In this document: in pieces, positions 11,953 through 23,114 of the stretch | Layout: the number at the start of each line of letters is the position of its first letter | How positions within the stretch are numbered: position 1 is the first letter of the stretch | DNA from: Siphonodentalium dalli | Lineage: Eukaryota > Mollusca > Scaphopoda > Gadilida > Siphonodentaliidae | Direction of reading: 5' to 3' | DNA: 64,000 nt | Assembly: GCA_032622095.1 (NCBI GenBank) | Contig: CP136065.1 | Location: 65,153,031-65,217,030 of the forward strand | Notes under the pieces: model-generated | The model's database searches: none | Told to the model about the DNA's origin: nothing | The model's input: the letters and a program-made list of their open reading frames with translations, nothing else | Program-made: the position numbers and the translations under genes

Positions 11953-12168
11953 CTTTGAACAAACATATGTATTCTTTGTAATCCTGTCGATATTGAAGTT
12001 TTCGTGACTTATGTTGCACAGTCTGATCCAACGTAAACATCGTTCCTTGTTAGATTTCGGCTTCGGAAATGGCCAAAATATCACCGTTGATTTACCGTTA
12101 GAATCTGGCTCCAATTTTTTGATATAACGACTGTCACTATTGCAAGACGCATACGCACACCTAGGCAT
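11953..12168 (-). CDS. THAP-type zinc-finger protein, first coding exon
   Basis: This is an ATG-started 72-codon exon read on the minus strand. It shows most of a THAP domain, the C2CH zinc-coordinating DNA-binding module of THAP proteins and P-element transposases. C4 and C9 form the first pair (MPRCAYASC). The conserved aromatic/Pro segment is FWPFP at 31-35, Trp47 lies in RWIR, and C70 lies in TYVCSK. The final zinc ligand (His of C-x2-H) would be on the next exon: the frame ends AAG followed by GTATAT, a consensus splice donor at 11952-11951, and then an in-frame stop. A break just before the His-Phe pair would split the C-x2-H motif cleanly. The downstream exon was not located, so whether this is a host THAP gene or a transposon-derived one is open. 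Confidence 0.72.
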
Positions 12169-12863
12169 CTTTAAAATGTCGGAAAGAAGTTATATTATCG
12201 TGTTAAACAGCGTTTTATAACGAGTGAAAATGCATCACCGAGAGGTTCTTTAAAAAATTCTTTTGTTTGGTAAGGGAACGTCCTGGAACTTCGTTCACTG
12301 CAACGCGATTGGTCAGTTACCACTGTCTGTCAATAATCAGAGATTCGTCAATTATATAGCAGAGCTGTCAACAAATCATAGGAATTGTTTATGTTGAAAG
12401 CTGGCACCTCTATTAAACCAATGACATTTATAATGACCTCATACCATCTGTAGAGTGATATCTTCAGCTGTGCAAGGCAGCAAAGATGTTCAAGTCTACT
12501 GTTAATATCATGTGATGTGTATAGTTCAGTCTTTATTTTAAATTAGATACCATAGCTTTCTTTATCAGATTATCTGCACATTGGCATAAGAGGCATCAGA
12601 AAATAATATAGCCTTATCAATAGCTAAGTAGTCCAAAGGCATGGGATGCAATTGGTGAATTGGATTTAATGTTGCTCCAAACAAATTTACCAGTACATAA
12701 CACAAGATTTTGGACCGATTTAAACAAATTTGGTGTGGTGACTCGGGGTACCCTTGGCAGAGTTATAATGGTGTTAGTTTTTCAAATTTTGTTAACTTTA
12801 GAAGAAAAAAAATGTTTTTTTATTTAAAAAAAAAAAAATATTATATATTTTTTTTCATTTATT
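12169..12863. other. Non-coding stretch upstream of the THAP exon
   Basis: On the minus strand this holds the 5' flank of the THAP exon. An AT-rich box reading CTCGTTATAAAACG lies at about 12208-12221, roughly 45 bp upstream of the start, and could be a TATA-like element; this is weak. No other gene is seen. Confidence 0.35.
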
Positions 12864-13384
12864 TATTATACTTCCATGGTGTAACCAAGGAAGTATATTG
12901 TTTTTGTACTGAGGTCGTTTTCCGTTTATTTTGAAATACTCAGAAACTAATTGCAGTAGGAACGCGAAGTCTCTAGCGAATGTAGGCATCTAAGGTCTAC
13001 TACAAATAAAGGTATCCGCATACCGGTCCAAAGTTTCTAGACAGAGTTATGGCCCTTTTTCGATTATTTTTCATTATTATTATTATTATACTCCACGATT
13101 TTGCGAAGCCCTAATATCTGAAAGTATGAGGAGTAGCAAACTAAAAGTTGGTACGTATGTTGGGGCTAATGAGTTCTAACTTTTTTTCATATAACAAATA
13201 TTGTCCGCGTTTCCCCGCGGAGTTATCTCCCTTTATATGAAAAAATGTCATTTTATTATCTCGGAAATTATAAGGAGCAGAGCATCGAAAATTGGACCGT
13301 ATGCACACCTCGATATGCCCTACTGCCCACGGGCATCAAAACTTGTGTCCGCGCTTTCCCTGAGGAGTTACCGCACATAAATAG
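12864..13384 (+). repeat. 521-bp direct repeat, copy 1
   Basis: Reads the same, base for base as far as I could check, as 14594-15114 (offset 1730). It begins TATTATACTTCCATGGTG with a small hairpin (ATACTTCC ... GGAAGTAT). Small open frames inside occur twice for this reason and are not genes. Confidence 0.9.
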
Positions 13385-13589
13385 GCAAACCTCGAATTCA
13401 TTGTACTCAGCTGTTCTCTCGTTTAATTCCAGATAACTGAATTTGGTTTTCACAGTCCTCTTGGTCATTGACTCTTCAGTGCCAAAGCGAAAACTGGACA
13501 GGGTCGATCTCATATTTTTACAATGGGGTGGGGGGTTGCCAAATTAAAAACAAAATTCGTTACGAAATTCACCTATCTACGTGTATGGC

Positions 13590-14400
13590 TTCACTGCGTA
13601 AAGCTAATCATATATTACGAAAGATTTTTGAAATCTGAGTAGAAATACCAGAGTTGTGGCCCTTCAAAAACTATATTTTTGGGGCAATCGGCTTGTCGCT
13701 GTATCTCCTTTAAAACGGACAAACATTGGAGATAGTGACACACTTCTAAGTATCCAGAATAACTAGTGCTCGGTGTGTGCCAAATTTTGCCAGTGTCTGT
13801 TCATTATTGTGGTTCTGGGGAGGGGTGATTTATGGTGCCAAAATATTATTCGCCTCCGAATCAGATGAAACTTGGAATATAACATCCCCAGCAACAGCCG
13901 ATCTAGAAACTGAAAGAATTTCGAAAATCCATTAAAAACTGACAGAGTTGCGGGCCTTCAAACTATGCAAGTCTGGGCCCATGTGCTTGATAACACATCT
14001 CCTCCGAAGATGTCGAACTTTGAATGTCATCTGATACGCCAATGCGTGCAGACTGAAGAGAGCACGCGGTGTGCCAAATTTTGCCAGTGTCGGTTTAGTG
14101 TTGTGGGTCACGGGAGGGGTGGTCAACAATACCAAAATTTATTTCGTCTCCGAATCATATGAAACTTGGCATATAGCATCTACCATACACGTTGAACACA
14201 AAACTGAAAACAGATCGTAAATCCGTTAAAAAAAGGCGGAGATTTGGGCCCTCAAAGTTTTAATTTGGCCCCATATTTTTTCCAATAAACAGAATGCTAT
14301 TCGTCTCCGAATCAGATGACATTTATAACATACAATCTAGGTAAGTAGGAGATTACAAAACTAAAAACAATTTTAAAATCCATTGGAAAATAACGGAGTT
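13590..14400 (+). repeat. Diverged tandem repeat, about 290-bp units
   Basis: Phrases such as TGTGCCAAATTTTGCCAGTG, CTCCGAATCAGATGAAACTT and 'gagttgcgggccttcaaac' recur at roughly 290-bp spacing, giving two full units and a partial third. Together with the 521-bp repeat they form a 1730-bp unit that is partly duplicated. Confidence 0.65.
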
Positions 14401-14593
14401 ACAGGCCCTCAAACTTCGCAGTTTGGGCCACTAGTTGACAATTTCCCAATCCCGTCACCCAATTTCGCGGCAGGGGTGGGGTCACTTTCACACATTCGAG
14501 ATCAACCCACACATGTTAGGACAACATATAACCATCCTAATTCATATTTTCCGCCCCTAAACTGCAATTCTTTCAGCTCGTGATGTTCCCTAT

Positions 14594-15114
14594 TATTATA
14601 CTTCCATGGTGTAACCAAGGAAGTATATTGTTTTTGTACTGAGGTCGTTTTCCGTTTATTTTGAAATACTCAGAAACTAATTGCAGTAGGAACGCGAAGT
14701 CTCTAGCGAATGTAGGCATCTAAGGTCTACTACAAATAAAGGTATCCGCATACCGGTCCAAAGTTTCTAGACAGAGTTATGGCCCTTTTTCGATTATTTT
14801 TCATTATTATTATTATTATACTCCACGATTTTGCGAAGCCCTAATATCTGAAAGTATGAGGAGTAGCAAACTAAAAGTTGGTACGTATGTTGGGGCTAAT
14901 GAGTTCTAACTTTTTTTCATATAACAAATATTGTCCGCGTTTCCCCGCGGAGTTATCTCCCTTTATATGAAAAAATGTCATTTTATTATCTCGGAAATTA
15001 TAAGGAGCAGAGCATCGAAAATTGGACCGTATGCACACCTCGATATGCCCTACTGCCCACGGGCATCAAAACTTGTGTCCGCGCTTTCCCTGAGGAGTTA
15101 CCGCACATAAATAG
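14594..15114 (+). repeat. 521-bp direct repeat, copy 2
   Basis: Second copy of 12864-13384. Flanking sequences differ on both outer sides, and the ends are not TG...CA, so it looks like a partial tandem duplication rather than a pair of LTRs. Confidence 0.9.
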
Positions 15115-15179
15115 AGACACATTTTACACCAGAATGAATAAACCGATTTTTTTTTTTTTTATAAGTGCAGAGCTCTAAA

Positions 15180-16110
15180 TTTTTTATCGCATATTCCGAA
15201 TTGGACGAGTAATCCTGACCCGAATATACCGGTTAAAAATGTTTTTTCCCAGCACTTTCCGCGTTACGAGGTACGTAAATATTGCACTAATTTTCCCGCC
15301 AAATCCAAACCGGCTAATTAAAGAACAAGATAATGTCGCAGCAGGTACGTTGACATACTGTATGTACGTGCCAAAAGTTTGATCGCTATACTTTAAAAGT
15401 AACCTGTCCAACGGAGAATGCGAGTCGGGGTGGGTTGGGACTTTTGGAAAATTTCACGAAATTGCAAAGGGGGGGGGGGGGGGGGGGGGGGGAATTCAAA
15501 CATCAAGATAAATTTTTTTTACGAGTACATCTGATAGGTAGTGTTCACGCGCATCTACAGTGCGATTTTCAAAATTTCAGATGCAACGGTTTACTCGTAA
15601 CAACGCTATATAACATAACTATGTATACTGAAGTAGTCTCTCACTAACCTATTTTTAGCCCCAAATCTAAATAGGCTAATAAAGGAGCGAGTTTAATGCG
15701 GTGGTACGTAAGCCGGTATACTGTAGGTATGCCTCCAAAATTTGACCTCTCTAATATAAACGCAACCTGCTCAAGGGAGTGTTTGTGTCGGGTGAGTTCA
15801 GATTTGGCAAATTCCACCGAAGATCAAATGGGGAAAATTACTCCGAAAATCAGATATTGAGATAAAAACTTTTCGATCAGTGGATGTGATAAGTAGTATC
15901 TTAACACAAGATTAGTACACTTTTTAATGATTTAGATTGGACGGTTAACCCTGGTAGAGTAAAACGTTGTAACGGGTGATATATATTACTCAAATTCAAA
16001 CCCTCTCTTCATGATGCAAATTCAAACGGACTTTTCAAGAAGCAAGGCAAATGCATGAATATGCTCATCGATATACCATATAGGTATGTCCGCTCTACTA
16101 TAAAGGTAAC
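15180..16110 (+). repeat. Diverged tandem repeat of about 390 bp with a poly-G tract
   Basis: Two and a fraction diverged units: 'ggctaattaaagaacaagataatgtcgc' corresponds to 'ggctaataaaggagcgagtttaatgcgg', and 'catactgtatgtacgtgcc' to 'gtatactgtaggtatgcc' and 'ataccatataggtatgtcc'. An uninterrupted G run of about 22 lies at 15471-15492. No coding capacity. Confidence 0.5.
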
Positions 16111-16116
16111 CTAGTG

Positions 16117-16515
16117 TCACGATTTGACCTGTCCAAAACACTCCCCGGGCAAAAGTTTTCCTAGGTATCAAATTTCGTCGTAATCCGTTCGTTTTACCCG
16201 ATTTGACATTGAACTGATCATGTCGAAGGTCAATGTCAGGTCGGAGTCACGACTTGACCCGCCGAAAAGACTCCCCGGACAAAAGTAACCCTAGGTATCA
16301 AATTTCGTGGAAATCCGTCTGTTTTACCCGATTTGACCTTCGATTGACCTTTTTGAAGGCCAAGGACAGGTCGGGGGTCACGATTCGACCCGTCCAAAAC
16401 ACTCCCTGGACAAAAGTACCCACATTGATCAAATTTCGTCAAAATCCGTCCAGCAGTTTTCCCGGCCATAGCTAACAGACAAACAAACAGACAGACAGAA
16501 GTCCCAAAATATATA
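16117..16515 (+). repeat. 3'-anchored interspersed repeat, second copy
   Basis: Three units of the repeat also seen at 5903-6245, sharing TTTGACCTGTCC/AAAACACTCCCC and the 3' terminus AGAAGTCCCAAAATATATAT. It has a different 5' boundary from the first copy. Confidence 0.65.
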
Positions 16516-16689
16516 TTAAATTTAGAAATGTCAATGCAAGTCCACCATCGGATCGTAAGGCACCAATATGCATTCGCATGAAGAGGAACACACATATACG
16601 CATAACACTCACATGGGATGGGATGGAATACCATGGAAGTATATCTGATTCCATGGAATCTGACCTCTAGTTTTTGTTTTGTTTTCTTA

Positions 16690-16996
16690 AATTGAGCAAG
16701 GAATTCAATCTAATATTTTTTTTTTTAAGAGTGAATATTTTTTCGAAAAAGGGCCATAAACTCAGTTAAAAATAGTCAGATCAAACCCATATTCGAACTC
16801 AATCTGCCTTTTGTGCTGAGAAATTCATATACAAAATTTGGTTCCGATCAGATAGAAAATATTTGAGTTATCGCACCATGCATAAAGTGTCTACGGACAG
16901 ACAGACAAACAAACAGACAGTCAGATGGACGCACGCACGACAAGTGGTCAATCCGGACAACGACACTATGATTACCATACTATGGTATGGGTAAAC
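16690..16996 (+). repeat. Interspersed repeat with GACA-rich tail and terminal hairpin
   Basis: Matches 20985-21292 in order: 'gagcaaggaattcaatctaa', TCGAAAAAGGGCCATAA, CATATTCGAACTC, GTGTCTACGGACAGACAGAC, GTGGTCAATCCGG. It ends at the hairpin ACCATACTATGGTATGGGTA. The class is unknown. Confidence 0.65.
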
Positions 16997-16997
16997 A

Positions 16998-17200
16998 TAA
17001 AAAGAAATAGAATCTATGTAAAGAAGTTTATTTAGAAATTTTATAATAAAGAAACCTTCCAGAGAAGATGAGGCCTAAAAAAGAATGAGGTCCCCAGAGG
17101 GTGAATTTAGTGATGCTAGCCTCTATGAGTGATAACATGAGTAAATTCACCCTCTGGTGACAACATTCTGCAAATGACAGGCACACTATTCTCATGCCTA
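16998..17200 (+). mobile_element. Family A MITE, right half only
   Basis: It starts in the core ('aaaagaaatagaatctatg') and runs through the right palindromic arm to CTCATGCCTA. It is the complement of the left half at 9873-10128; the outer flanks agree 6 of 8. Confidence 0.7.
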
Positions 17201-17208
17201 TTACAGAT

Positions 17209-18585
17209 GCACTTTTTCCTTCAAAGCTGAATTTAATAAATCGGAGTGAGAAATTGCTATAGAATCTCAGGGAGATGCAGAAACGTGATTTACCGGTCTA
17301 AAGCTTCTCATAAATTGTCTCAATCCAGACACGTGAATCGTTTTCCTAACACCCAGAAATCAGACTGATATTCCAACATTCATGACAAATTGAGAAATTA
17401 TTTTGTCAATTCATCAGAGCCTGTGCCTATATGCCACAGAACGTTATTTTATTACACCCAATTGTTGCTTTCTCTTTGGCGTTTGTGATATTCTTGCACT
17501 GACTGCTCGTTTCTAGTAATTACTAACCACTCATAAGACCTCAGACCCTCTACCCACGCACTATGCTGTCACTTGTTTAGCTACATGCACCTGCAGGGAC
17601 CAACCTAGAGCAGGCTTTAAGATTTGACGAGAATCATCGAATCGATTTTCATAATGATTTTTCGCGAAACTTTTAAATTTTCAGTGCTTCATGACTAACA
17701 AAATTAATGTATTTTGAGCCTTTCTGAAGGGTATTAACTTGGGAGATATCTTCTTCCTAAATTGTGTCACTTCTCCCTATTTTTGTCTCAGAGAAGTGAC
17801 TTTCTCTCATATATATACCAGTATGCATATTTCCCTACATCATATCTAATCTGTATGTTCTGACTATAATGGTGCCTTCACTCGTTATAATCACTTTTAT
17901 GGAATCATAGAAGAGTGATGTCAGGGTGTAAATTAAACTTGAGCCACTATGACATCCCCTTGGTAACAGTTCACTTCTTCCCTACAATCAAATAGAGAGA
18001 AGTGATTTCTCCCACTTTGAAACCTAGGGGCTGGTCCTTGTTAATTAGCAGAAATTTGCCTGGGCCAAGAAATTGCCTAGGCCAGAAATTGTTCTCAGGC
18101 TAAAATACCTAGGATCTGCTTAGTTGCATGCTCTACACATATAATTTAGTTAATAATTGGAGCTTGGTCCATTATCATGCCATACATAGCAGACTTTTGT
18201 TGGGTCTGGTTTAAAATTACTGATTATCAAGATATTTCTTGTTATCTCAGGTCCTTGCTATCAGTAGATTTTTTGCTTTCTGCAGACTTACACGGTGCAT
18301 CAGTAAGACAATATCTCCAGAAATTTGTTTCAATTTTGCACAAAACATCCGCAGGCTCTGAAATTTGCCTAAGCTAATTAATAGCGGATGAAATATCTTT
18401 TTGCTTAGGCATTTGCATCAGCTCAGCCAATAGCCGATGGTAACTAACAGAGCTGTGACTAGTCCCTGTGTACCATATATCAGGCAAACAATACCCTTGA
18501 CTTCTGTCATAATCATACTGTTTAGACACAGTTTCTCGCTCTTTTCCATTTGAATAGAGATTTACTTGATTAACCTTTAGTTATA
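17209..18585. other. Non-coding stretch, nothing recognised
   Basis: No gene or matched repeat. A phrase of the type 'gagaagtgactttctct' recurs near 17770-18010 ('agagaagtgatttctccc'), and 'tttgcctgggccaagaaattgcctaggcc' near 18055 is a short local duplication. Confidence 0.4.
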
Positions 18586-19345
18586 TCAATGACCAAGCCT
18601 GAGTTTAGTGTGCCTATCATTTGCAGAATGATGTCCCTAGAGGGTAAATTTATAATTTACACTATCCTGTACTGCGGGCTAGTATCACTAAATACACCCT
18701 CTGGGAACCTCATTCTGCATGGCCTCATCTGCTATGGGAGACATATAGACTCAATTTGAAGTTCCCAAATGGTGAATATTGTGATGTACACCCATCAAAT
18801 ATACAATGTGTTGTCTGCCAATATGGGGATATATATAGACCAGACCTGTTACTTCTTACGGATTCGCTGTGAGACTCCCCAATGTGCCAGGGGTAATTAG
18901 TCTGGCAATAAATGGTTTGTCACCCACATGTTTTAACAAACAAAGGATGAATGAGATGAGCAACCTCACGCTATATAACTAATATTAACTATGCCAGATT
19001 GTTTTCATATTGGATTGCAAACAAGCTTTATGCATGACCCCTATATATGGTCATTTATATATGTCTCAGTAAATTGACGACCATACATTATATTTTTGAA
19101 ATGTCTGATTCTGTGGAAAGACCGGCAAAATGCCGACGATACGATTCAAAGTTGAAGGACTTGAAGTCTCCTGAAATGGTATGATAAAATTCAAAAGAAA
19201 CATACGTTCTAGATTTTAAACTTTACAAGTCCGTTCCTGAATTGTACTTTTTAACATGACAGTTGAAATCTCGTGAGATCTAAATGAAACCGAAAGTAGT
19301 TTACGGTTGTTGATACGTCGTGGCCTGCAATGTTTTCTCTATAAA

Positions 19346-19405
19346 TAAACGAGAGGCCGATCACGATCGGCAGATGTTTAACCCATACCTTGGCGATAGT
19401 GACTA
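19346..19405 (+). repeat. Hairpin-headed repeat end (ACGAGAGG type), second copy
   Basis: It begins 'aaacgagagg' then the perfect hairpin GCCGATCACGATCGGC and AGATGTTTAACCC, matching 10129-10200. It lies inside the hAT element, so it is either carried by it or was inserted later. Confidence 0.55.
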
Positions 19406-20984
19406 TATAGCCATAACTGATAATTTGTCAAAGATATGATCACAGGAATTAATCCATATATCAGTACCCAACTTGAAATCAAAAGCTCAAATAATTTGTC
19501 TTAAGAAAGGGTTAAAGTATTTGGGTTGGGGAGGAGTAGTTTTAAATCTCATAACTCTGTCCCTATTCACACAAGGAGCTCTCACTGTGAGATCCAATGG
19601 TTTAGTGATTTCGGAGGACATGTTTAGGAGTTTAAGTTAACTCATTGGAAGCAAAAGTGATAAATCCCTATCTTTGCCACTTTTGACATGCCAGATATTC
19701 AAAATTTATTATTCACTTCTAAAGAGAAATTATAATTGTTGACAAGCCAGACTGCTTAGAACGACATATATGTAGGGGATTCCATCTCATATTTAAATGG
19801 TACTTTAATTACCCCCCCCCCCTCCCTTCCCCCATTCTCCCCAGTTAATTGTTTATCAAACATGGACAGATATAAGATCAGATCTGACCTGTGTATTAAA
19901 TAAGATTAAGTGTTTCATAACAGGGGTGTATGGTTTTCAAAAATATATGTAGTTTATACAATTCAAAAGTATTATCTATATAATGTTATACAGACATAAT
20001 ATGATGGGGATGCTGGCCCCTATGACCACTAAATCGTTCATATAAAAGAAAGTATTTAAAGATAGCCCTCATTTGAATGGTTTCACACATTACAATGTTT
20101 TACAAGTAGCTTGGACACTAAAAGCCACAACCTTCAATGTTAATCTTCTAAGTGCTCTGTGGCCCCTAAATTTCAATCAACCATGAAAATGTGAACAAAT
20201 GGGAAAATAAGGTTCCTGGAAATACTAACATCTACCATATTGATTTTCAAAACAAGTCATCACTTACAATATTCATGTATATTTATCTGCCTGTTTCCCC
20301 ATTGCATAGATAAATCATATTGGCTATCAGCTGTTGTTTTAATTTTGAAAGCACGTGTCTGAAGGGTTAAAATATTTTTCAAAAATCAATTAAGCAGTCA
20401 ATACCAAAATTGATAGAAGTGAATAGTGTGCAAAGATACCCAATATATATTAAAAGGTATGAGGAAGAGTCCATGTACATTATAGCATGTGTCTATGGAA
20501 ACCTTGGAAAGGGTTAATTATTTTTGAAGCAAATTAATGGAATTTAGAAGACACTTATATAGGTGAGGGGGCCCTTATCTCACCCTGAAATGAAATTTCA
20601 AGAATAGGAAAAACACCAGTCTTGTGCTGCCATTAATCAATTTGACAGTTCGAATAAACAAACAGCCAGCCACCAGTGTTGTTTATCTTGCTTGACCCAC
20701 CAGAGCTCTGTATCATATGTCATCACTCATTTCATAACAGATTTCACTTGGAATGACAACATCTATACAAATCCTCTCATATACTCTGGATGTTGGATGA
20801 TCACATGGTAATTTATTGATATCATTTAATATATTACATGAAACTATTGCAATAAAATCTTCATATTTTCAAAACAGGATATCACACCTAATTAATCGTA
20901 TAAAACTAAAATAAATGAAAGTGTCAATTTTTTTTTATTATTTAAATTTTTTTTTTATTGTTATTAAAGTTCAAACAAAATTTA

Positions 20985-21292
20985 ATATCTGTATATATAT
21001 GCTAAATTTAGCAAGGAGCTAAATCTAAAAAAATTGAATTTAAAAAAAAAAAAAAAAATCTCGAAAAAGGGTCATAACTCCTTTAAAATTAGTCGGATCA
21101 AACCCATATTCGAACTCGATCTGTATTTTGGGCTGAGAAACCCATATACAAAATTTTGTTTCGATCGGATAGAAAATGTTTGAGTTATCGCATTACTCGT
21201 AAAGTGTCTACGGACAGACAGACGGACGAACGACGAGTGGTCAATCCGGGCAACGACACTATGTTTCCCATACTATGGTATGGATAAACATA
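20985..21292 (+). repeat. Interspersed repeat with GACA-rich tail, second copy
   Basis: Same unit as 16690-16996, ending at the CCATACTATGGTATGG hairpin. It lies inside the 2.7-kb hAT element. Confidence 0.65.
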
Positions 21293-21547
21293 ATAAAATG
21301 TATAACTGCACAATAACTGTTTTCCTGAAGAATACTTTGTTAATTTGTTATCAAACTTGCATGTTTCTGTGTGATAGATAATAAGAAATTTTGTTTAATT
21401 TTTTTCTTTTAATGAAATTAAAAAAATGCAAAAGGAATCCAATTATTTTAAATCTCCCGGACGGTGACCACAATCTCCCGGAAATACGTGACCAATTGCC
21501 CGGAAAATATTTTTTAGGGTAACAGGTCTGATATAGACAAACTAAAC

Positions 21548-22170
21548 AAGAGGTGTGCACTCGAGTGCTAGCATACCCCCACTGTGGCAAATTCAACCCG
21601 CATTATCTGTAAACTCAACCAAAAAGATACATTAACTTTAAAGAAAAATTCGGACTAATAATATCAATATGGTGTCACAAGAAGCTTGTACAGAAAAAAT
21701 TATTCAAATCGGTTCATATTTGTTAAAGTTATTAAGTCAGACAGAATTTTCTAAGTCAAAATAAGTCGAAAATGAGGTGTAATATTACGAAAAACAGTCT
21801 GAGCCAATCCCTAGCCGCATCATGTAGAGAGGGTATTGTGAGAAGCATGTATACCAAAAATTATTGAAATCGGTTCATATTTGTTAAAGTTATTAAGTCA
21901 GACAGAATTTTCTAAGTCAAAATAAGTCGAAAAAGAGGCGTAACTTTAAAAACCGAACCGCAATTAGCATCATGCGGAGAGACCGTCCTAAGGAGATTGC
22001 ATACAAAAAATTATTGAAATCGGTTCATAGTTGTTCGAGTTATGAGGTCGGACGGACGGACGGACGGACAAACAAACAGAGAAAGCGTGACGGACGGACA
22101 GACAGACGGATGGACGGACAGACGCAGTCAATCCAGTATACCCCCCATTTTCTTCGAAAGTGGGGGTATA
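21548..22170 (+). mobile_element. Hairpin-ended insertion inside the family A copy
   Basis: It starts AAGAGGTGTGCACTCGAGTG, containing the palindrome GCACTCGAGTGC, and ends TTCGAAAGTGGGGGTATA. Inside are two near-identical segments containing AATCGGTTCATATTTGTTAA and TCAGACAGAATTTTCTAAGT (about 21690 and 21868), a third partial at 22015, and then a GGACGGAC-rich tract. Only 2-3 bp (AC or AAC) appear duplicated at the target. Confidence 0.6.
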
Positions 22171-22519
22171 ACTAAAAAAGAAATAGAATCTATTTGAGGA
22201 AGTTTCTATAGAAATTTGATAATAAAGAACCTTTCCGGAGAAGATGAGGCCTAAGCAGAATGAGGTTCCCAGAGGGTGAATTTAGTGATGCTAGCCTGCT
22301 ATGCGGGATAGCGTCACTACATTCACGCTCTGGGAACCTCATTCTGCAAATGACAGACACACTAAACTCAGGCTTGTCAATGACTATCATGGAATTATCA
22401 TTGCTGAAACCGAATCACTGATCACATGCTATATATTAATAGCATTTTGCTGCAATGCAGGGTCGCTTCAAATCATAACTGGGGCAGTATGAAAACTGTT
22501 GATATCGTTAAAAGATTAA

Positions 22520-22765
22520 CCCTTCCATGACTGGAGATTCCAGAAATTTTGCGAAAAACCTGTGCCAATGCATTCTCTTAGATATGTGAGACTCGCATAT
22601 ATAAGAGAATACAATGGTCTAATAGTATCTACCTTGACCTTGTTAGCCAGTGCATTCTCTAATACATGTATATGCGAGGCTTCCTATAGGAGACTCGCAT
22701 ATATAAGAGAATGCACTGGCACAGAATCTTTAATGCTCCAACAGCACAGCTCCCGTCATCAAGGG
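22520..22765 (+). mobile_element. TTAA-flanked palindromic MITE (family P, short form)
   Basis: TTAA lies at 22516-22519 and 22766-22769. Ends are CCCTTCCATGACTGGAG and CTCCCGTCATCAAGGG, with two internal palindromes built on ATGCATTCTCTTA/TAAGAGAATGCA. It has no coding capacity. Confidence 0.75.
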
Positions 22766-22769
22766 TTAA

Positions 22770-23114
22770 TATGAATATGACCTTACTCTGGTTACATGTG
22801 AAGACAGTCTCTTTGAAAAGATCTAAATTAACATCTCTAGATCTCTGATTCAATATTCATTTTATAGGACGATGCGGCTTTCCTAAGATGACGAAATAAA
22901 TTGTTTCCAAATATGGAGTGCATGGCTGTTGTAGTAAACGTCTGTGAGAATCGTAGTATTTAGTAGCAATTATAAAATCAACAAAATGCGAAAGAAAAAT
23001 CAGTAATAAATATCGAAGAAGAAATCTACTAGATTGCAATTTGCAATGAGTATAATGTACATGTATTATGAATTTGTCGCCTCAAAATGTCATTCACCTC
23101 TGATCTTTCAATTT
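22770..23114. other. Non-coding stretch, nothing recognised
   Basis: No gene. Two short overlapping minus-strand frames have no domain. Confidence 0.4.

Larger units (their letters stand above)
18841..21530 (+). mobile_element. hAT-type transposon, 2.7 kb, no intact transposase
   Basis: The 12-bp perfect terminal inverted repeats are CAGACCTGTTAC and GTAACAGGTCTG, and the perfect 8-bp target duplication is ATATAGAC (18833-18840, 21531-21538). Both are hAT hallmarks. No long open frame exists inside. At 19101 an ATG opens a 26-codon frame (MSDSVERPAKCRRYDSKLKD...) ending at a GTATGA donor-like site, which could be a relic first exon. It contains other repeats: the hairpin-headed start at 19346 and the GACA-tailed repeat at 20985. 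Confidence 0.85.
18594..22376 (+). mobile_element. Family A MITE carrying two nested insertions
   Basis: Ends CAAGCCTGAG (18594) and CTCAGGCTTG (to 22376) are flanked by the perfect 8-bp duplication TCAATGAC (18586-18593, 22377-22384), so this is one copy stretched to 3.8 kb. Removing the hAT element (18841-21530) and the second insertion (21548-22170) restores a family-typical core. Confidence 0.85.

Noticed and set aside
12864-15114. LTR retrotransposon with 521-bp LTRs
   Set aside because: Repeat ends are not TG...CA, no primer-binding site or polypurine tract was seen, and the 1.2-kb interior is diverged tandem repeats, not coding.
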